A stretch of 64,000 nucleotides of DNA from Janthinobacterium sp. B9-8. GTDB lineage: Bacteria; Pseudomonadota; Gammaproteobacteria; Burkholderiales; Chitinibacteraceae. Below, in pieces: positions 1-8,217 of this stretch. Numbering within the stretch: the first letter of the stretch is position 1; every line of letters starts with the position of its first letter. The stretch is taken from NCBI RefSeq assembly GCF_000969645.2, contig NZ_CP014222.1, positions 4,529,740-4,593,739 on the forward strand, read 5' to 3'. The position numbers were made by a program, and so were the translations under genes. The notes beneath the pieces are model-generated. The model had not been told where the DNA came from and made no database searches. It saw only the letters and a list, made by a program, of their open reading frames with translations.

Positions 1-219
1 AATAATATAAATGCAAAGCTCCCGGCCATCTTCTGTCACATCAATCACTTGCAGACGACCTTTAATCAAGAAGAATAGCTCATCGCCTAAAGAGCCTTTG
101 GTAATCACTTGCTGGTTGCGCACTGCTGTCCTAAGGTGAGAGTCGCGCGCAATCGATTTGAGGATGGTTTCTGGAATACCAGAAAAAAATTCTAAAGAGT
201 AGATAGGGTGGCGTGTCAT
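1..219 (-). CDS. Partial Crp/Fnr-type cyclic-nucleotide-binding protein (N-terminal part)
   Basis: The reverse strand reads from an ATG at 219 through 73 codons with no stop and runs off the left edge. A GGGAA stretch 6 bases upstream is a fair ribosome site; an in-frame ATG two codons earlier (225) is an alternative. The visible part has the start of a cNMP-binding beta-roll, including GDELFFLIKGRLQV followed by an EDGREL turn, as in Crp/Fnr regulators. The DNA-binding part is outside the window, so it could also be another protein with this domain. It diverges from the FecR-domain gene with only 40 bases between start codons and lies next to an adenylate cyclase, which suggests it may respond to cAMP (inference). 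Confidence 0.75.
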   Translation of the reverse strand, partial: MTRHPIYSLEFFSGIPETILKSIARDSHLRTAVRNQQVITKGSLGDELFFLIKGRLQVIDVTEDGRELCIYII

Positions 220-259
220 AAGCATTTCCCGATCATAATTGGGCCAAGGAGGGAAGAAA

Positions 260-1729
260 ATGCTGAAGCGAGTCGATCAATATCTTTTTATGTTTGCTGT
301 TCTTTTGTCAGCATCGTCTAGTGTTTTAGCACAAGATTTCGCAAATATCGGGACAGTTATTGCAATAATCGGACAGCCGACTCTTTTACGGGATGGCCGG
401 CAGCAGTCATTAGTCAAAGGTGATGTATTGCGCGAAGGGGATGAGCTGCACACTGCCGGGCAAACGAGTGTGTATTTGCGCACGTTTGATCAGGGCTTTA
501 TTGCGGTTCGCCCCAATAGTGTTTTGCTGATTGAAAAGTACCGGGTAGGCAAGCAGGGCTCGGCAAGCCAGTTTAAGTTGCAGCTTAAATCCGGGTTGAT
601 GCGCTCTGTAACTGGGCAGGATGTGCAAAAAGAAAAAGATAAATATCGTTTGAATACACCCGTGGCTGCCATTGGCTTACGCGGCACTGATTTTGTAGTG
701 TTTACCGATGATCATGCAACACAAGTCGCCGTGCAAAAAGGCGGGGTGGTTATCGAGCCGTTTTCTAAAGCGTGCAGTGTGGAGCTGGGCGGGCCATGCC
801 AGGGGATTAATTCCAGAGAGTTATTTGCTTCCGCAGCGCATATGCTTGAGGTGATCCGCGGGCAGGCGGTGCCGGTCAAAAAAGAATCGTCGCCGGTTTT
901 GCAGAAAGAATTGCAAAAAGAAGTGCCCAAAGATATTGCTAAAGATAAAGGCAAAGAGCCGTTAAAAGACGAGCCTAAGGTTGCCGCATTGGGATCAGAA
1001 CAAACGCAGATTAATACCAGTGACTTGAGCAACGCCCGTGTGGTTGTTAATAGCAATAGTGTGATTGATGGTTCTTTGGCGGCTAAGCCAGTGATCAGAC
1101 CGGTGGAAACCAGCCCTGTCCCCGTGCCTGTGCCACCTTCAGTGCCTGTGGTGCTTTTGCCACCAGTTAGTCCTACACCATCGCCGCCCGTTGTGACTGA
1201 GCCGCCTAAGCCTGTGGTTGTACTTACCCCTTCTATTCATTGGGGGCGCTGGCAAGAGCTGGCTAATTTACCTGCAACAGCAAAGTTTACTGATATCTAT
1301 AAGGATGGGCAGGAAGCCGTGAATGCGGGGATTTATTATGTGATGTCGCGGGATAATAGTAGTGTTCGCTATGGGCCGGAATTAGGCGCGGTTAATTTTC
1401 AGATGGTTAAACACGATGGCATTTTAGTGAATACGCTGAGTAATGCGGTAACAGCAACGATTGCTAAGGAATCATCTTTACAAATCAATTTTGCAGCGCA
1501 AAGTTTTAATACCCATCTACTATTAAATGCCGCAGGTAGGGATATTCCTATTAATGTAAAAGGCACTATCGAGTCGAATGGTTTTTTTATGAATGGAGCA
1601 GTAAGTGAAACCCAATTGCGTGGTGTGGTTTCTGGTAAAGATGCTGCTGAAGCGGGCTATACCTATTATTTATCACCGGCTAGTAATGAAATCATGAGCG
1701 GAGGCACGTATTGGCTGAGGCAGCGCTAA
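260..1729 (+). CDS. Secreted FecR-domain protein with Pro-rich linker and C-terminal beta-rich module
   Basis: The start is the ATG at 260, preceded by a strong AAGGAGGG at 246-253; the frame is open from a TTG at 239, but that start ignores this site. The product is about 489 aa. An N-terminal signal peptide ends near VLAQ. A FecR domain occupies roughly residues 25-170, with the hallmark TPVAAIGLRGTDF. A Lys/Glu-rich stretch and a proline-rich linker (about 275-325) follow. The last 165 residues begin with a WGRW motif and look beta-rich, possibly a small barrel. FecR domains usually sit in the periplasm and pass signals. Here the neighbours are a CHASE2 cyclase and an outer-membrane-type protein, not a sigma factor, so it may be a periplasmic partner of the cyclase (inference). 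Confidence 0.85.
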   Translation: MLKRVDQYLFMFAVLLSASSSVLAQDFANIGTVIAIIGQPTLLRDGRQQSLVKGDVLREGDELHTAGQTSVYLRTFDQGFIAVRPNSVLLIEKYRVGKQGSASQFKLQLKSGLMRSVTGQDVQKEKDKYRLNTPVAAIGLRGTDFVVFTDDHATQVAVQKGGVVIEPFSKACSVELGGPCQGINSRELFASAAHMLEVIRGQAVPVKKESSPVLQKELQKEVPKDIAKDKGKEPLKDEPKVAALGSEQTQINTSDLSNARVVVNSNSVIDGSLAAKPVIRPVETSPVPVPVPPSVPVVLLPPVSPTPSPPVVTEPPKPVVVLTPSIHWGRWQELANLPATAKFTDIYKDGQEAVNAGIYYVMSRDNSSVRYGPELGAVNFQMVKHDGILVNTLSNAVTATIAKESSLQINFAAQSFNTHLLLNAAGRDIPINVKGTIESNGFFMNGAVSETQLRGVVSGKDAAEAGYTYYLSPASNEIMSGGTYWLRQR

Positions 1730-1864
1730 AATATTTGATTAAATCGTTATTTCTGGCTTTTTTTTGCTGGGAATTCAATCAAAATACGGTATTTCGGCTG
1801 GATTGAAGTAATAAGACTGAATACCCTAAATTCCCCATCTTATTAATTTAAGTGAAATGTTTTT

Positions 1865-2006
1865 CGTAGCTTGGATTAGCAGTCTGCGAGCGAGGTTTAC
1901 CAAGCTTAGATATATCGCGTAACCCAACATTCTTTTACGCCAAGATGTTGGGTTACGCGGTTTTACCCGCCTAAAATCGGCGAACAAACCCGCTAATCCA
2001 AGCTGC
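1865..2006. repeat. Nested palindromic intergenic repeat
   Basis: Outer arms GTAGCTTGGATTAGC (from 1866) and GCTAATCCAAGCTGC (1992-2006) enclose a perfect inner inverted pair, CGCGTAACCCAACAT (1916-1930) and ATGTTGGGTTACGCG (1945-1959). The element fills much of the 370-base gap between the FecR and cyclase genes. A single half-site, GTTGGGTTACGC, recurs downstream of sodB near 19375. The short open frames inside it look non-coding. It is probably a dispersed non-autonomous element; it could also fold in RNA and lower read-through into the cyclase gene. Confidence 0.7.
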
Positions 2007-2099
2007 AGGAGCATCATTTCGGTGGGTTTTGCTTAAGTTGATAGGATTGTTGCCTATTCCCTAGGATTTTTTCCTTGATAAAACTTTTTTTCCAATGAC

Positions 2100-3977
2100 A
2101 TGATCAGTTTTCAATCGATCCGGCAAAAAATCCATTTTATTTGGTTAGGGCGAATTTTATTTTTTTTGCTCAGCACACTACTTGTTATTTGGGTGGCCAT
2201 GCCACGTGGCCATGCCTACCCCTTTCCCCTCGATCTTTTAGATCGCCTGCACGACCAATTAATGAAGCAAAGATTAACGGCTCAGCCAGAGCAGAGAATT
2301 GTGCTGGTAGATATTGATGAGGTATCGCTCGCTCAATATGGGCGCTGGCCTTGGTCCAGGCAGCAAATAGCCCAATTGCTTCAGCAATTAAATCAGCATT
2401 ACCAAGTAGCGCATATTGGCCTGGATATCATTTTCCCTGAAAGTGGTGATTTATTAGGTGATCAGCAGATTGCGCAATTGGCTGCATCAAAGCAGCTGAC
2501 TTTGGCGCAGACCTTTGGCTTTGATCGCAGCCAAAGTATGCGTGTTGGCCAGCTCAGCGCAGCCATGCCTTTAGTGGCTACACCTTCGACACCTGCTTAT
2601 GGTTTCTTGGCCAATCATAAGATGCTGGCCTTAGCAGCGCCTTGTGTGGGGCATATTGCGATCACGGCCGATCCTGATGGCGTGGTGCGGCATCAGAGCA
2701 TGCTGGTGCGCTATCAGGGCCAGCTTTACCCGGCATTTGCCCCGGTTTTATTGCGCTGCTGGCTGGGGCAACAGGCACCGCTTCAAGCGAGTAATGGCAA
2801 GGTTGAATGGCTGCAAGGCTTATCAGGGCAGCAAATGGTCGATCAGCACGGCATGGCGGCAATTCCTTTTTTGCGTAAAACTGAAGCTTATATTGCGATA
2901 CCTGCCAGCGATATTTTATCTGGCAAAGCGCCGCTCTCACTGCTGCATAACCGGCTGGTGATCGTCGGGTCGAGCGCCTTGGGGCTGGGGGATTATGTCG
3001 CCACTATTTTGGGTGGCCGCACGCCGGGTATGTTGCTGCATGCACAGTGGCTATCTCAAGCGCTGGATCAGCTGGAGCAAAATAAGCCGGTGGTGGCGAT
3101 TGGTTTTTCCAGCATGATGGCTGTTTGGGCGGCTTTATTGCTTGGGGTGATTTTACTGCATAGGCGCAGTAATACTTTGCGTCTGGCCTGGGGGTTTTTG
3201 CTGCTGATGGCTTGGCTGCTATGGCTAAGCTATACGCCTCAGGAGGTGGGGGCCAATGCGCTGGCTCCTCTGCTGGGCGGAGTGGTGTTATTGATTTTAG
3301 AAGGCGGCCTAGAGTGGTGGTATGCCCAGCTGGGACGGCGGCAGCTTTATCTGGCGTTTCATCATTATGTGCCCCCTGCAATTATTGATCAGCTTATTGG
3401 CAATAATAGTCAGGCGATTATGTTGCCTCATCGGGCAGAAATCACTTGTCTCTTTGCCGATCTGCAAGGCTATACAGGTATTGCCGAAAGGCTACCGCCT
3501 GAAGAGCTGGCGCATTACACTCGCCATGCATTGATGCTCCTTACCCAGGCGGTATTAGATCAGCAAGGTACTTTGGATAAATATATGGGGGACGCCTTAT
3601 TTGCATTTTGGGGCGCGCCTGTAGCGCAAAGTGATCATGCCAATCGTGCCATTAATGCGGCGATTGCCATGCAGCAGGCGGTGGATAAGCATAACCAGAC
3701 AGCCGCCATAGATAAGCAAATTAAAGTGCATATCGGTATTCAAACCGGCTTGGTGGTGGTCGGTGATATGGGCACGCCGTTTCGCAGCACTTATACCGCC
3801 ATTGGTGATGCGGTGAATGTAAGTGCCCGCTTGCAAAACTTAGCCAGTTTGCATAATGAAAAGATTCTGGTGGGGGAAAGCACAGAGCGCCAATTGGCCT
3901 ACTCGCCGTTGCAGCTATACGGTACCGTATCGCTGAAAGGGCGCAGAGGGGTTGAGCAAGTTTATCGCTTACCTTAG
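2100..3977 (+). CDS. CHASE2-domain class III adenylate cyclase
   Basis: A 625-aa membrane protein predicted to make cAMP from ATP. A first membrane helix (about 15-35) precedes a periplasmic CHASE2 sensor domain (about 40-320), three further helices (about 335-400) and a cytoplasmic class III cyclase domain (about 440-620). Both metal-binding aspartates are visible in FADLQGYT and DKYMGDAL. The base-recognition Lys is in the latter, and the partner position carries Thr before IGDAVN, the pattern of bacterial class IIIb adenylate cyclases. The Asn and Arg of NVSARLQ are also kept, so the domain should be active. No clear ribosome site precedes the ATG. Neighbouring FecR and Crp-like genes suggest one signalling unit. 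Guanylate specificity is less likely but not excluded. Confidence 0.88.
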   Translation: MISFQSIRQKIHFIWLGRILFFLLSTLLVIWVAMPRGHAYPFPLDLLDRLHDQLMKQRLTAQPEQRIVLVDIDEVSLAQYGRWPWSRQQIAQLLQQLNQHYQVAHIGLDIIFPESGDLLGDQQIAQLAASKQLTLAQTFGFDRSQSMRVGQLSAAMPLVATPSTPAYGFLANHKMLALAAPCVGHIAITADPDGVVRHQSMLVRYQGQLYPAFAPVLLRCWLGQQAPLQASNGKVEWLQGLSGQQMVDQHGMAAIPFLRKTEAYIAIPASDILSGKAPLSLLHNRLVIVGSSALGLGDYVATILGGRTPGMLLHAQWLSQALDQLEQNKPVVAIGFSSMMAVWAALLLGVILLHRRSNTLRLAWGFLLLMAWLLWLSYTPQEVGANALAPLLGGVVLLILEGGLEWWYAQLGRRQLYLAFHHYVPPAIIDQLIGNNSQAIMLPHRAEITCLFADLQGYTGIAERLPPEELAHYTRHALMLLTQAVLDQQGTLDKYMGDALFAFWGAPVAQSDHANRAINAAIAMQQAVDKHNQTAAIDKQIKVHIGIQTGLVVVGDMGTPFRSTYTAIGDAVNVSARLQNLASLHNEKILVGESTERQLAYSPLQLYGTVSLKGRRGVEQVYRLP

Positions 3978-4118
3978 CTGTTTCTTTTTAGCAGCATACA
4001 GCTTGCTATATATACTTAATATTATTTCCGTTAATTTCTTACATTAACCCTGTTGTTATAAGTTAAATCAAGCAAGTAAATTCCTAGATTTGTGATCCTG
4101 AGCATATACAATCAATAA

Positions 4119-5294
4119 ATGCGACTCTTCCCCTTCGTTTTTATTGCGTTCCTGCAAGTGGCTTACCAGCCTGCGGTTTATGCCCAGACCGGGGATGAGT
4201 TGTACCAGCAGGCTATCGACGATATGGCTCAGCAGCAGTGGCAGGAAGCTAGCTGGCTATTAGAAGAAGTACTGGAGCTCAATCCCAATCATCAAGGTGC
4301 TAAAGTCGATTTAATGCTGGCTTATTGCCAGTTAGAAGACTTCACAAGGGCTGGCGCTTTGCAGCAGCAATTGCGAGCCTTACCCGTTCTGCCGCAAGCC
4401 ATTAGTGATCTGATCCGGCAACAAACCGATCAAGGCTGTCGCGAAAAAACGCAGTGGCAGGCTCAGCTGCAAAGTTGGGTGGCGAGCGATAGTAATCTGG
4501 ATCAGGGCAGCTCTAAGCGCTGGCTGGAAGTCACTCTACCCGATGGGATTTTTAATCTGGAAGTCGACCAAAGTAGCTTGCCACGATCTGGTTGGTTGGC
4601 AGGGCTAGAAGTACAAGGCATGGCGACCCCACCCGGAGGGCAACAATGGGCGATTCATGCGGGGGCGGTGCAAAGTTGGCCGAAAAGTAGCCAGAGCATG
4701 CGTTGGTTTGGGGGCTTCTGGCAGCCACGGGTGCTCAGCGACTGGGGCGTGGGTGTGCAGCAGTTCTGGCTGCAGAGCGAGCCTTATCAGAGCAGTGTTT
4801 TGCTGGAATACCGTGGCCTGCCATCGCTTGGCCGGCTTGAATCTTTGCTGCGTTTGCGTGCACAGTTTGTAGATATCGCCCCACGCTATCAAAGCCTGCA
4901 TAGTGAATGGCGAGGTCAGCATATCAGCCGGTGGCAGGGGCTGTGGCTGGATAATCGCGCCTTGCTCGGCTTTGAGTTTTCTCCTCTGCGCCCCGGTGGC
5001 AATCAATATAGTGGCGAGTTGAGCAGCCGGCTGATTTATCCCTTAGGGCCGCATAGTTTAGAGATGCAGCTGCGCGCCAGAATCGCCCAAGATCAGGAGG
5101 GCTATAGCCCCCTGCTGGAGTACAACCAAGCGCGGCAAAGCGTGCAAAGCCAAGCTTCTTTTGCCTATCAGTGGCAGAGTCTGTGGCTGGGTAAATGGCG
5201 ATTGGAATATCAATATCAGGAACAAAACGACAGATTGCCGCTATTTTCATGGCAAAAGAAAATGATCTCGCTGTCTTATAAACAAGATTTTTAA
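4119..5294 (+). CDS. TPR-containing outer-membrane beta-barrel protein, possibly Slam/DUF560-like
   Basis: The 391-aa product has a signal peptide ending near VYAQ, then a short TPR-like helical region (about 25-100; ELYQQAIDDMAQQQWQEA), then about 285 residues of alternating aromatic and polar strands ending in the C-terminal Phe typical of outer-membrane barrels (KQDF). TPR plus a barrel of this size is the layout of Slam/DUF560 proteins, which move lipoproteins or small beta-barrel proteins to the surface. That match is by architecture only and is uncertain. The gene follows the cyclase by 141 bases and probably belongs to the same unit. It could equally be a generic outer-membrane protein. 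Confidence 0.6.
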   Translation: MRLFPFVFIAFLQVAYQPAVYAQTGDELYQQAIDDMAQQQWQEASWLLEEVLELNPNHQGAKVDLMLAYCQLEDFTRAGALQQQLRALPVLPQAISDLIRQQTDQGCREKTQWQAQLQSWVASDSNLDQGSSKRWLEVTLPDGIFNLEVDQSSLPRSGWLAGLEVQGMATPPGGQQWAIHAGAVQSWPKSSQSMRWFGGFWQPRVLSDWGVGVQQFWLQSEPYQSSVLLEYRGLPSLGRLESLLRLRAQFVDIAPRYQSLHSEWRGQHISRWQGLWLDNRALLGFEFSPLRPGGNQYSGELSSRLIYPLGPHSLEMQLRARIAQDQEGYSPLLEYNQARQSVQSQASFAYQWQSLWLGKWRLEYQYQEQNDRLPLFSWQKKMISLSYKQDF

Positions 5295-5321
5295 GGGCGG
5301 GTGATGTGGTTTATCCCGCCC
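5295..5321. terminator. GC-rich hairpin between convergent genes
   Basis: GGGCGGG (5295-5301) pairs with CCCGCCC (5315-5321) directly after the stop codon of the barrel gene and before the 3' end of metY. It lacks a T run, so it may be only a weak or bidirectional terminator. Confidence 0.45.
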
Positions 5322-5346
5322 CTAAAGTGGCTAAGTCCTTAGTCTA

Positions 5347-6618
5347 TTAAACTGCAGCCAGCGCCTGCTCCAAGTCATCCAGAATATCGTCGATATGCTC
5401 AATACCAATCGATAACCTCACCATATCTTCACTCACCCCTGCTTTGGCCAATTCATCAGGCGTGAGCTGGCGGTGAGTCGTGCTGGCAGGGTGGCAAGCC
5501 AGTGATTTGGCGTCGCCAATATTCACTAATCTGGTAATCAGCTTCAGCGCATCCTGGAAGCGCGCTCCTGCAGCGGCCCCACCTTTTACGCCAAAAGTCA
5601 GCAGCCCCGATGCCTTGCCGTCAAAGTATTTTTGCACCAGAGCATGTGATGGGTGATCGGGCAGGCCTGCGTAATTAACCCACTGCACCTTGCTATGGCC
5701 TTGCAGGTATTGCGCCACTTTAAGGGCGTTTTCTACATGTCTATCCATGCGCAGCGCCAGTGTTTCCAAGCCTTGCAGAATCAAAAAGCTATTAAAGGGA
5801 GAAATCGCCGCACCCATATTGCGCAGTGGCACGGTACGGGCGCGGCCGATAAAGGCGGCTGGGCCAAATGCTTCGGTGTAAATCACCCCGTGATAGCTGA
5901 CTTCTGGCTCATTCAGGCGATTGAAGCGTTGCTTATGATCCGCCCAAGGGAATTTGCCGCTGTCTACAATCATGCCGCCGATGCTATTGCCGTGGCCGCC
6001 GATATATTTGGTGAGGGAGTGCACCACAATATCTGCACCATGCTCAAAAGGGCGGGTGAGATAAGGCGTGGGCACGGTGTTGTCCACAATCAGCGGCACA
6101 CCTCCCGCATGGGCAACGGCGGCAAAAGCGGCGAAATCGACCACATTGCCGAGTGGATTACCAATCGATTCGCAAAAAATAGCCTTGGTGCGATCATTAA
6201 TCAGCGCGGCAGCCGCTTGCGGATCATTGGCATCAACAAATTGGACGCTAATGCCATATTGCGGCAGGGTATGGGCGAGTAGATTGTAAGTGCCGCCATA
6301 GAGCGCCGTGGTGGCGATAATATTGTCGCCTGCCTCGGCAATGGTCATGATGGCATAAGTAATAGCGGCCAAGCCTGAGGCCAGTGCCAGCGCGCCAACG
6401 CCACCTTCTAGCGCCGCGATACGTTGCTCTAATACATCGGAAGTTGGGTTCATAATCCGTGTATAGATATTGCCTTTAACCTTTAAATCAAATAGATCCG
6501 CACCATGCTGTGTATCGTCAAAAGCATAACTGGTGGTTTGGTAAATAGGCACCGCCATTGATTTGGTGGTGGGATCAATTTCATAACCAGCGTGTAGAGC
6601 AAGCGTATCAAACTTCAT
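5347..6618 (-). CDS. metY: O-acetylhomoserine sulfhydrylase (aminocarboxypropyltransferase)
   Basis: A 423-aa PLP enzyme of the Cys/Met metabolism family that makes homocysteine from O-acetylhomoserine and sulfide. The N-terminus LALHAGYEIDPTTKSMAVPI and the YGGTYNLL loop are typical of MetY rather than cystathionine enzymes. The PLP lysine is about residue 204, in HSLTKYIGGHG. The length fits the family (about 425-430 aa). It stands alone, with an AT-rich 168-base leader upstream and a hairpin downstream. No riboswitch was recognised in the leader. Confidence 0.92.
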   Translation of the reverse strand: MKFDTLALHAGYEIDPTTKSMAVPIYQTTSYAFDDTQHGADLFDLKVKGNIYTRIMNPTSDVLEQRIAALEGGVGALALASGLAAITYAIMTIAEAGDNIIATTALYGGTYNLLAHTLPQYGISVQFVDANDPQAAAALINDRTKAIFCESIGNPLGNVVDFAAFAAVAHAGGVPLIVDNTVPTPYLTRPFEHGADIVVHSLTKYIGGHGNSIGGMIVDSGKFPWADHKQRFNRLNEPEVSYHGVIYTEAFGPAAFIGRARTVPLRNMGAAISPFNSFLILQGLETLALRMDRHVENALKVAQYLQGHSKVQWVNYAGLPDHPSHALVQKYFDGKASGLLTFGVKGGAAAGARFQDALKLITRLVNIGDAKSLACHPASTTHRQLTPDELAKAGVSEDMVRLSIGIEHIDDILDDLEQALAAV

Positions 6619-6786
6619 GCAAAGTCTCCGAGGGGATGGAAAGTCCGTTGGAAACTTTAGCAGTTTTATTTAGATCACAAAGCTATTTTTAGATTTTTCT
6701 TTAGACTAAATAAAGCTATATACCTTGATATTGAGCTTTAAATATTAAGTAACTTGTCAATTTATATGGGGGCTTTGTAATTTACT

Positions 6787-7548
6787 TTAAAGCTCACCTA
6801 ATACCCATGAGCTGGCAAAGGCAAAGTATTCACGCAGCCATGCGTTGTAGCGTATCGGCAGTGGAGTGGGGGCAGAGGCAAGATCTACCAGCGGGAAACC
6901 TTGTTTTTTGGCTATTTTAGACGCACGTAGAGCATGAAAATCATTGGTTACAATCAGCACAGGCTCTGCTGCTTTTGCTTTGAGCAGGCGATAGCTAAAC
7001 AGCAGGTTTTCTTCCGTGCTGGTGCTTTGGTCTTCCTGCAATATGCGCTGCGGAGCAATGCCGTGAGCCAGTAGATAGCGCTGCATGGCGTCGGCCTCGC
7101 TGATTTCTTCGCTAAATCCTTGACCACCTGAAACCACAATCTGAGCCTTGGGGTATTGCGCTGCATAAATCAGGGCGGTATCAAGACGGGCACGCAGCAT
7201 GGGGCTAGGTTGCGTACCATCCAGGCCCGAGCCGAGCACAATCAGGCTTGAGGGCTGGTGTTTGATACGGTCTGGCACGGCGAGCTGATAGAAAAAAGCC
7301 AGCAAAGAGATCAGCCATAGCGCCATCGCCCACTTAAACCAAGGCCACAATCGCTGCCGATAGCGCTTAGTTGCCAGCCAGCGCTGCCAACTGGCGTGTT
7401 TTAAGCTGAAACTTAATAAACCCAAGCCCAAGATGGCCGGGAAAATAGTGCCTACATTAAATTTAGCCACGCTAAATAGCGCCAGTGCATCGATGAGTAA
7501 GATGCTGCCTATGAATATCTGTAAACGTGCCAGCCATTTATTTTGCAT
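6787..7548 (-). CDS. YdcF/ElyC-like DUF218 membrane protein
   Basis: The 253-aa product has two or three N-terminal membrane helices (about 10-100), then a DUF218 domain beginning SLIVLGSGLDG, with VVSGGQG and a later TNDFHALRA segment. Proteins of this family (ElyC, YdcF, SanA) are linked to envelope polysaccharide or lipid-carrier metabolism; the reaction is not settled. The start overlaps the end of the upstream GNAT gene by 11 bases, so the two are probably co-transcribed. The substrate cannot be told from sequence. Confidence 0.8.
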   Translation of the reverse strand: MQNKWLARLQIFIGSILLIDALALFSVAKFNVGTIFPAILGLGLLSFSLKHASWQRWLATKRYRQRLWPWFKWAMALWLISLLAFFYQLAVPDRIKHQPSSLIVLGSGLDGTQPSPMLRARLDTALIYAAQYPKAQIVVSGGQGFSEEISEADAMQRYLLAHGIAPQRILQEDQSTSTEENLLFSYRLLKAKAAEPVLIVTNDFHALRASKIAKKQGFPLVDLASAPTPLPIRYNAWLREYFAFASSWVLGEL

Positions 7549-8092
7549 TTAGGGGCTTACTCAAGCGATAAAGACAGTGTTCTTGCAAAAGATGGCCCTC
7601 TGCCACTTTGGGGTGCATAAAGGTCTGGGCATCGCGCTGCATGCCCAGTTTTTGCATCACGGCCTGTGAGCGCAGATTAGGCAGGGCGGTAAATGACACA
7701 ATCTCATTCAATTGCAGCGTATTAAAGCCAAAATCTAAGGCTGCCTTTGCTGCTTCGCTGGCGTAACCCTTGCCCCAATGATCAAAAGCCAGCCGCCAGC
7801 CTATTTCTATGCAGGGCGAAAACGGCAGCTCGGGGATTGGCGTATGCAGGCCGGTAAAACCAATAAACTGCTGTGTTTCTTTCAGCTCCATCGCCCAAAA
7901 CCCCCAGCCACGGTCGCTAATCAGCTGTGTAAGCCGCTCTTGCATCGCAAAGCTGGCTACTGCATCCATAGGCCCAAGCAGATATTCCATCACGCGTGGA
8001 TCGCTGCTCATTAGGGCGAAAGCTTCGGTATCCGACGCCCGCCATTGGCGTAATCGCAAGCGCTCGGTGGATAGTTCGATGATTTTTGGCAT
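7538..8092 (-). CDS. GNAT-family N-acetyltransferase (RimJ/RimL-like)
   Basis: An ATG at 8092 starts MPKIIELSTERLRLRQW, the usual opening of RimJ/RimL-type acetyltransferases; a TTG three codons upstream is possible. No clear ribosome site is seen. The product is about 184 aa. The acetyl-CoA-binding region contains HWGKGYASEAAKAAL (about residues 103-117), followed by NLRSQAVMQKLGM near 145. These enzymes acetylate N-terminal amines of proteins or small amines; the target is unknown. It overlaps the downstream DUF218 gene. Confidence 0.85.
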   Translation of the reverse strand: MPKIIELSTERLRLRQWRASDTEAFALMSSDPRVMEYLLGPMDAVASFAMQERLTQLISDRGWGFWAMELKETQQFIGFTGLHTPIPELPFSPCIEIGWRLAFDHWGKGYASEAAKAALDFGFNTLQLNEIVSFTALPNLRSQAVMQKLGMQRDAQTFMHPKVAEGHLLQEHCLYRLSKPLNAK

Positions 8093-8168
8093 GGTAGTCA
8101 ATTTAAATTGGTTTTGGATTTTATTAGGGTGTGCAAGTCGTTTTTCTTGCGCACCGTTATTTATCCAT

Positions 8169-8199
8169 AAAAAAGCCGGCCCTCATCAGGCCGGCTTTT
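8169..8199 (-). terminator. Rho-independent terminator of purL
   Basis: AAAAGCCGGCC, a 7-base loop and GGCCGGCTTTT form a perfect hairpin. In the reverse direction it is followed by a U run, just past the purL stop codon. Confidence 0.85.
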
Positions 8200-8217
8200 G
8201 CGTGGGCAGTGAAACGA

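Noticed and set aside
5653..6282. Antisense open frame of 209 codons inside metY
   Set aside because: Shadow of the conserved enzyme on the other strand.
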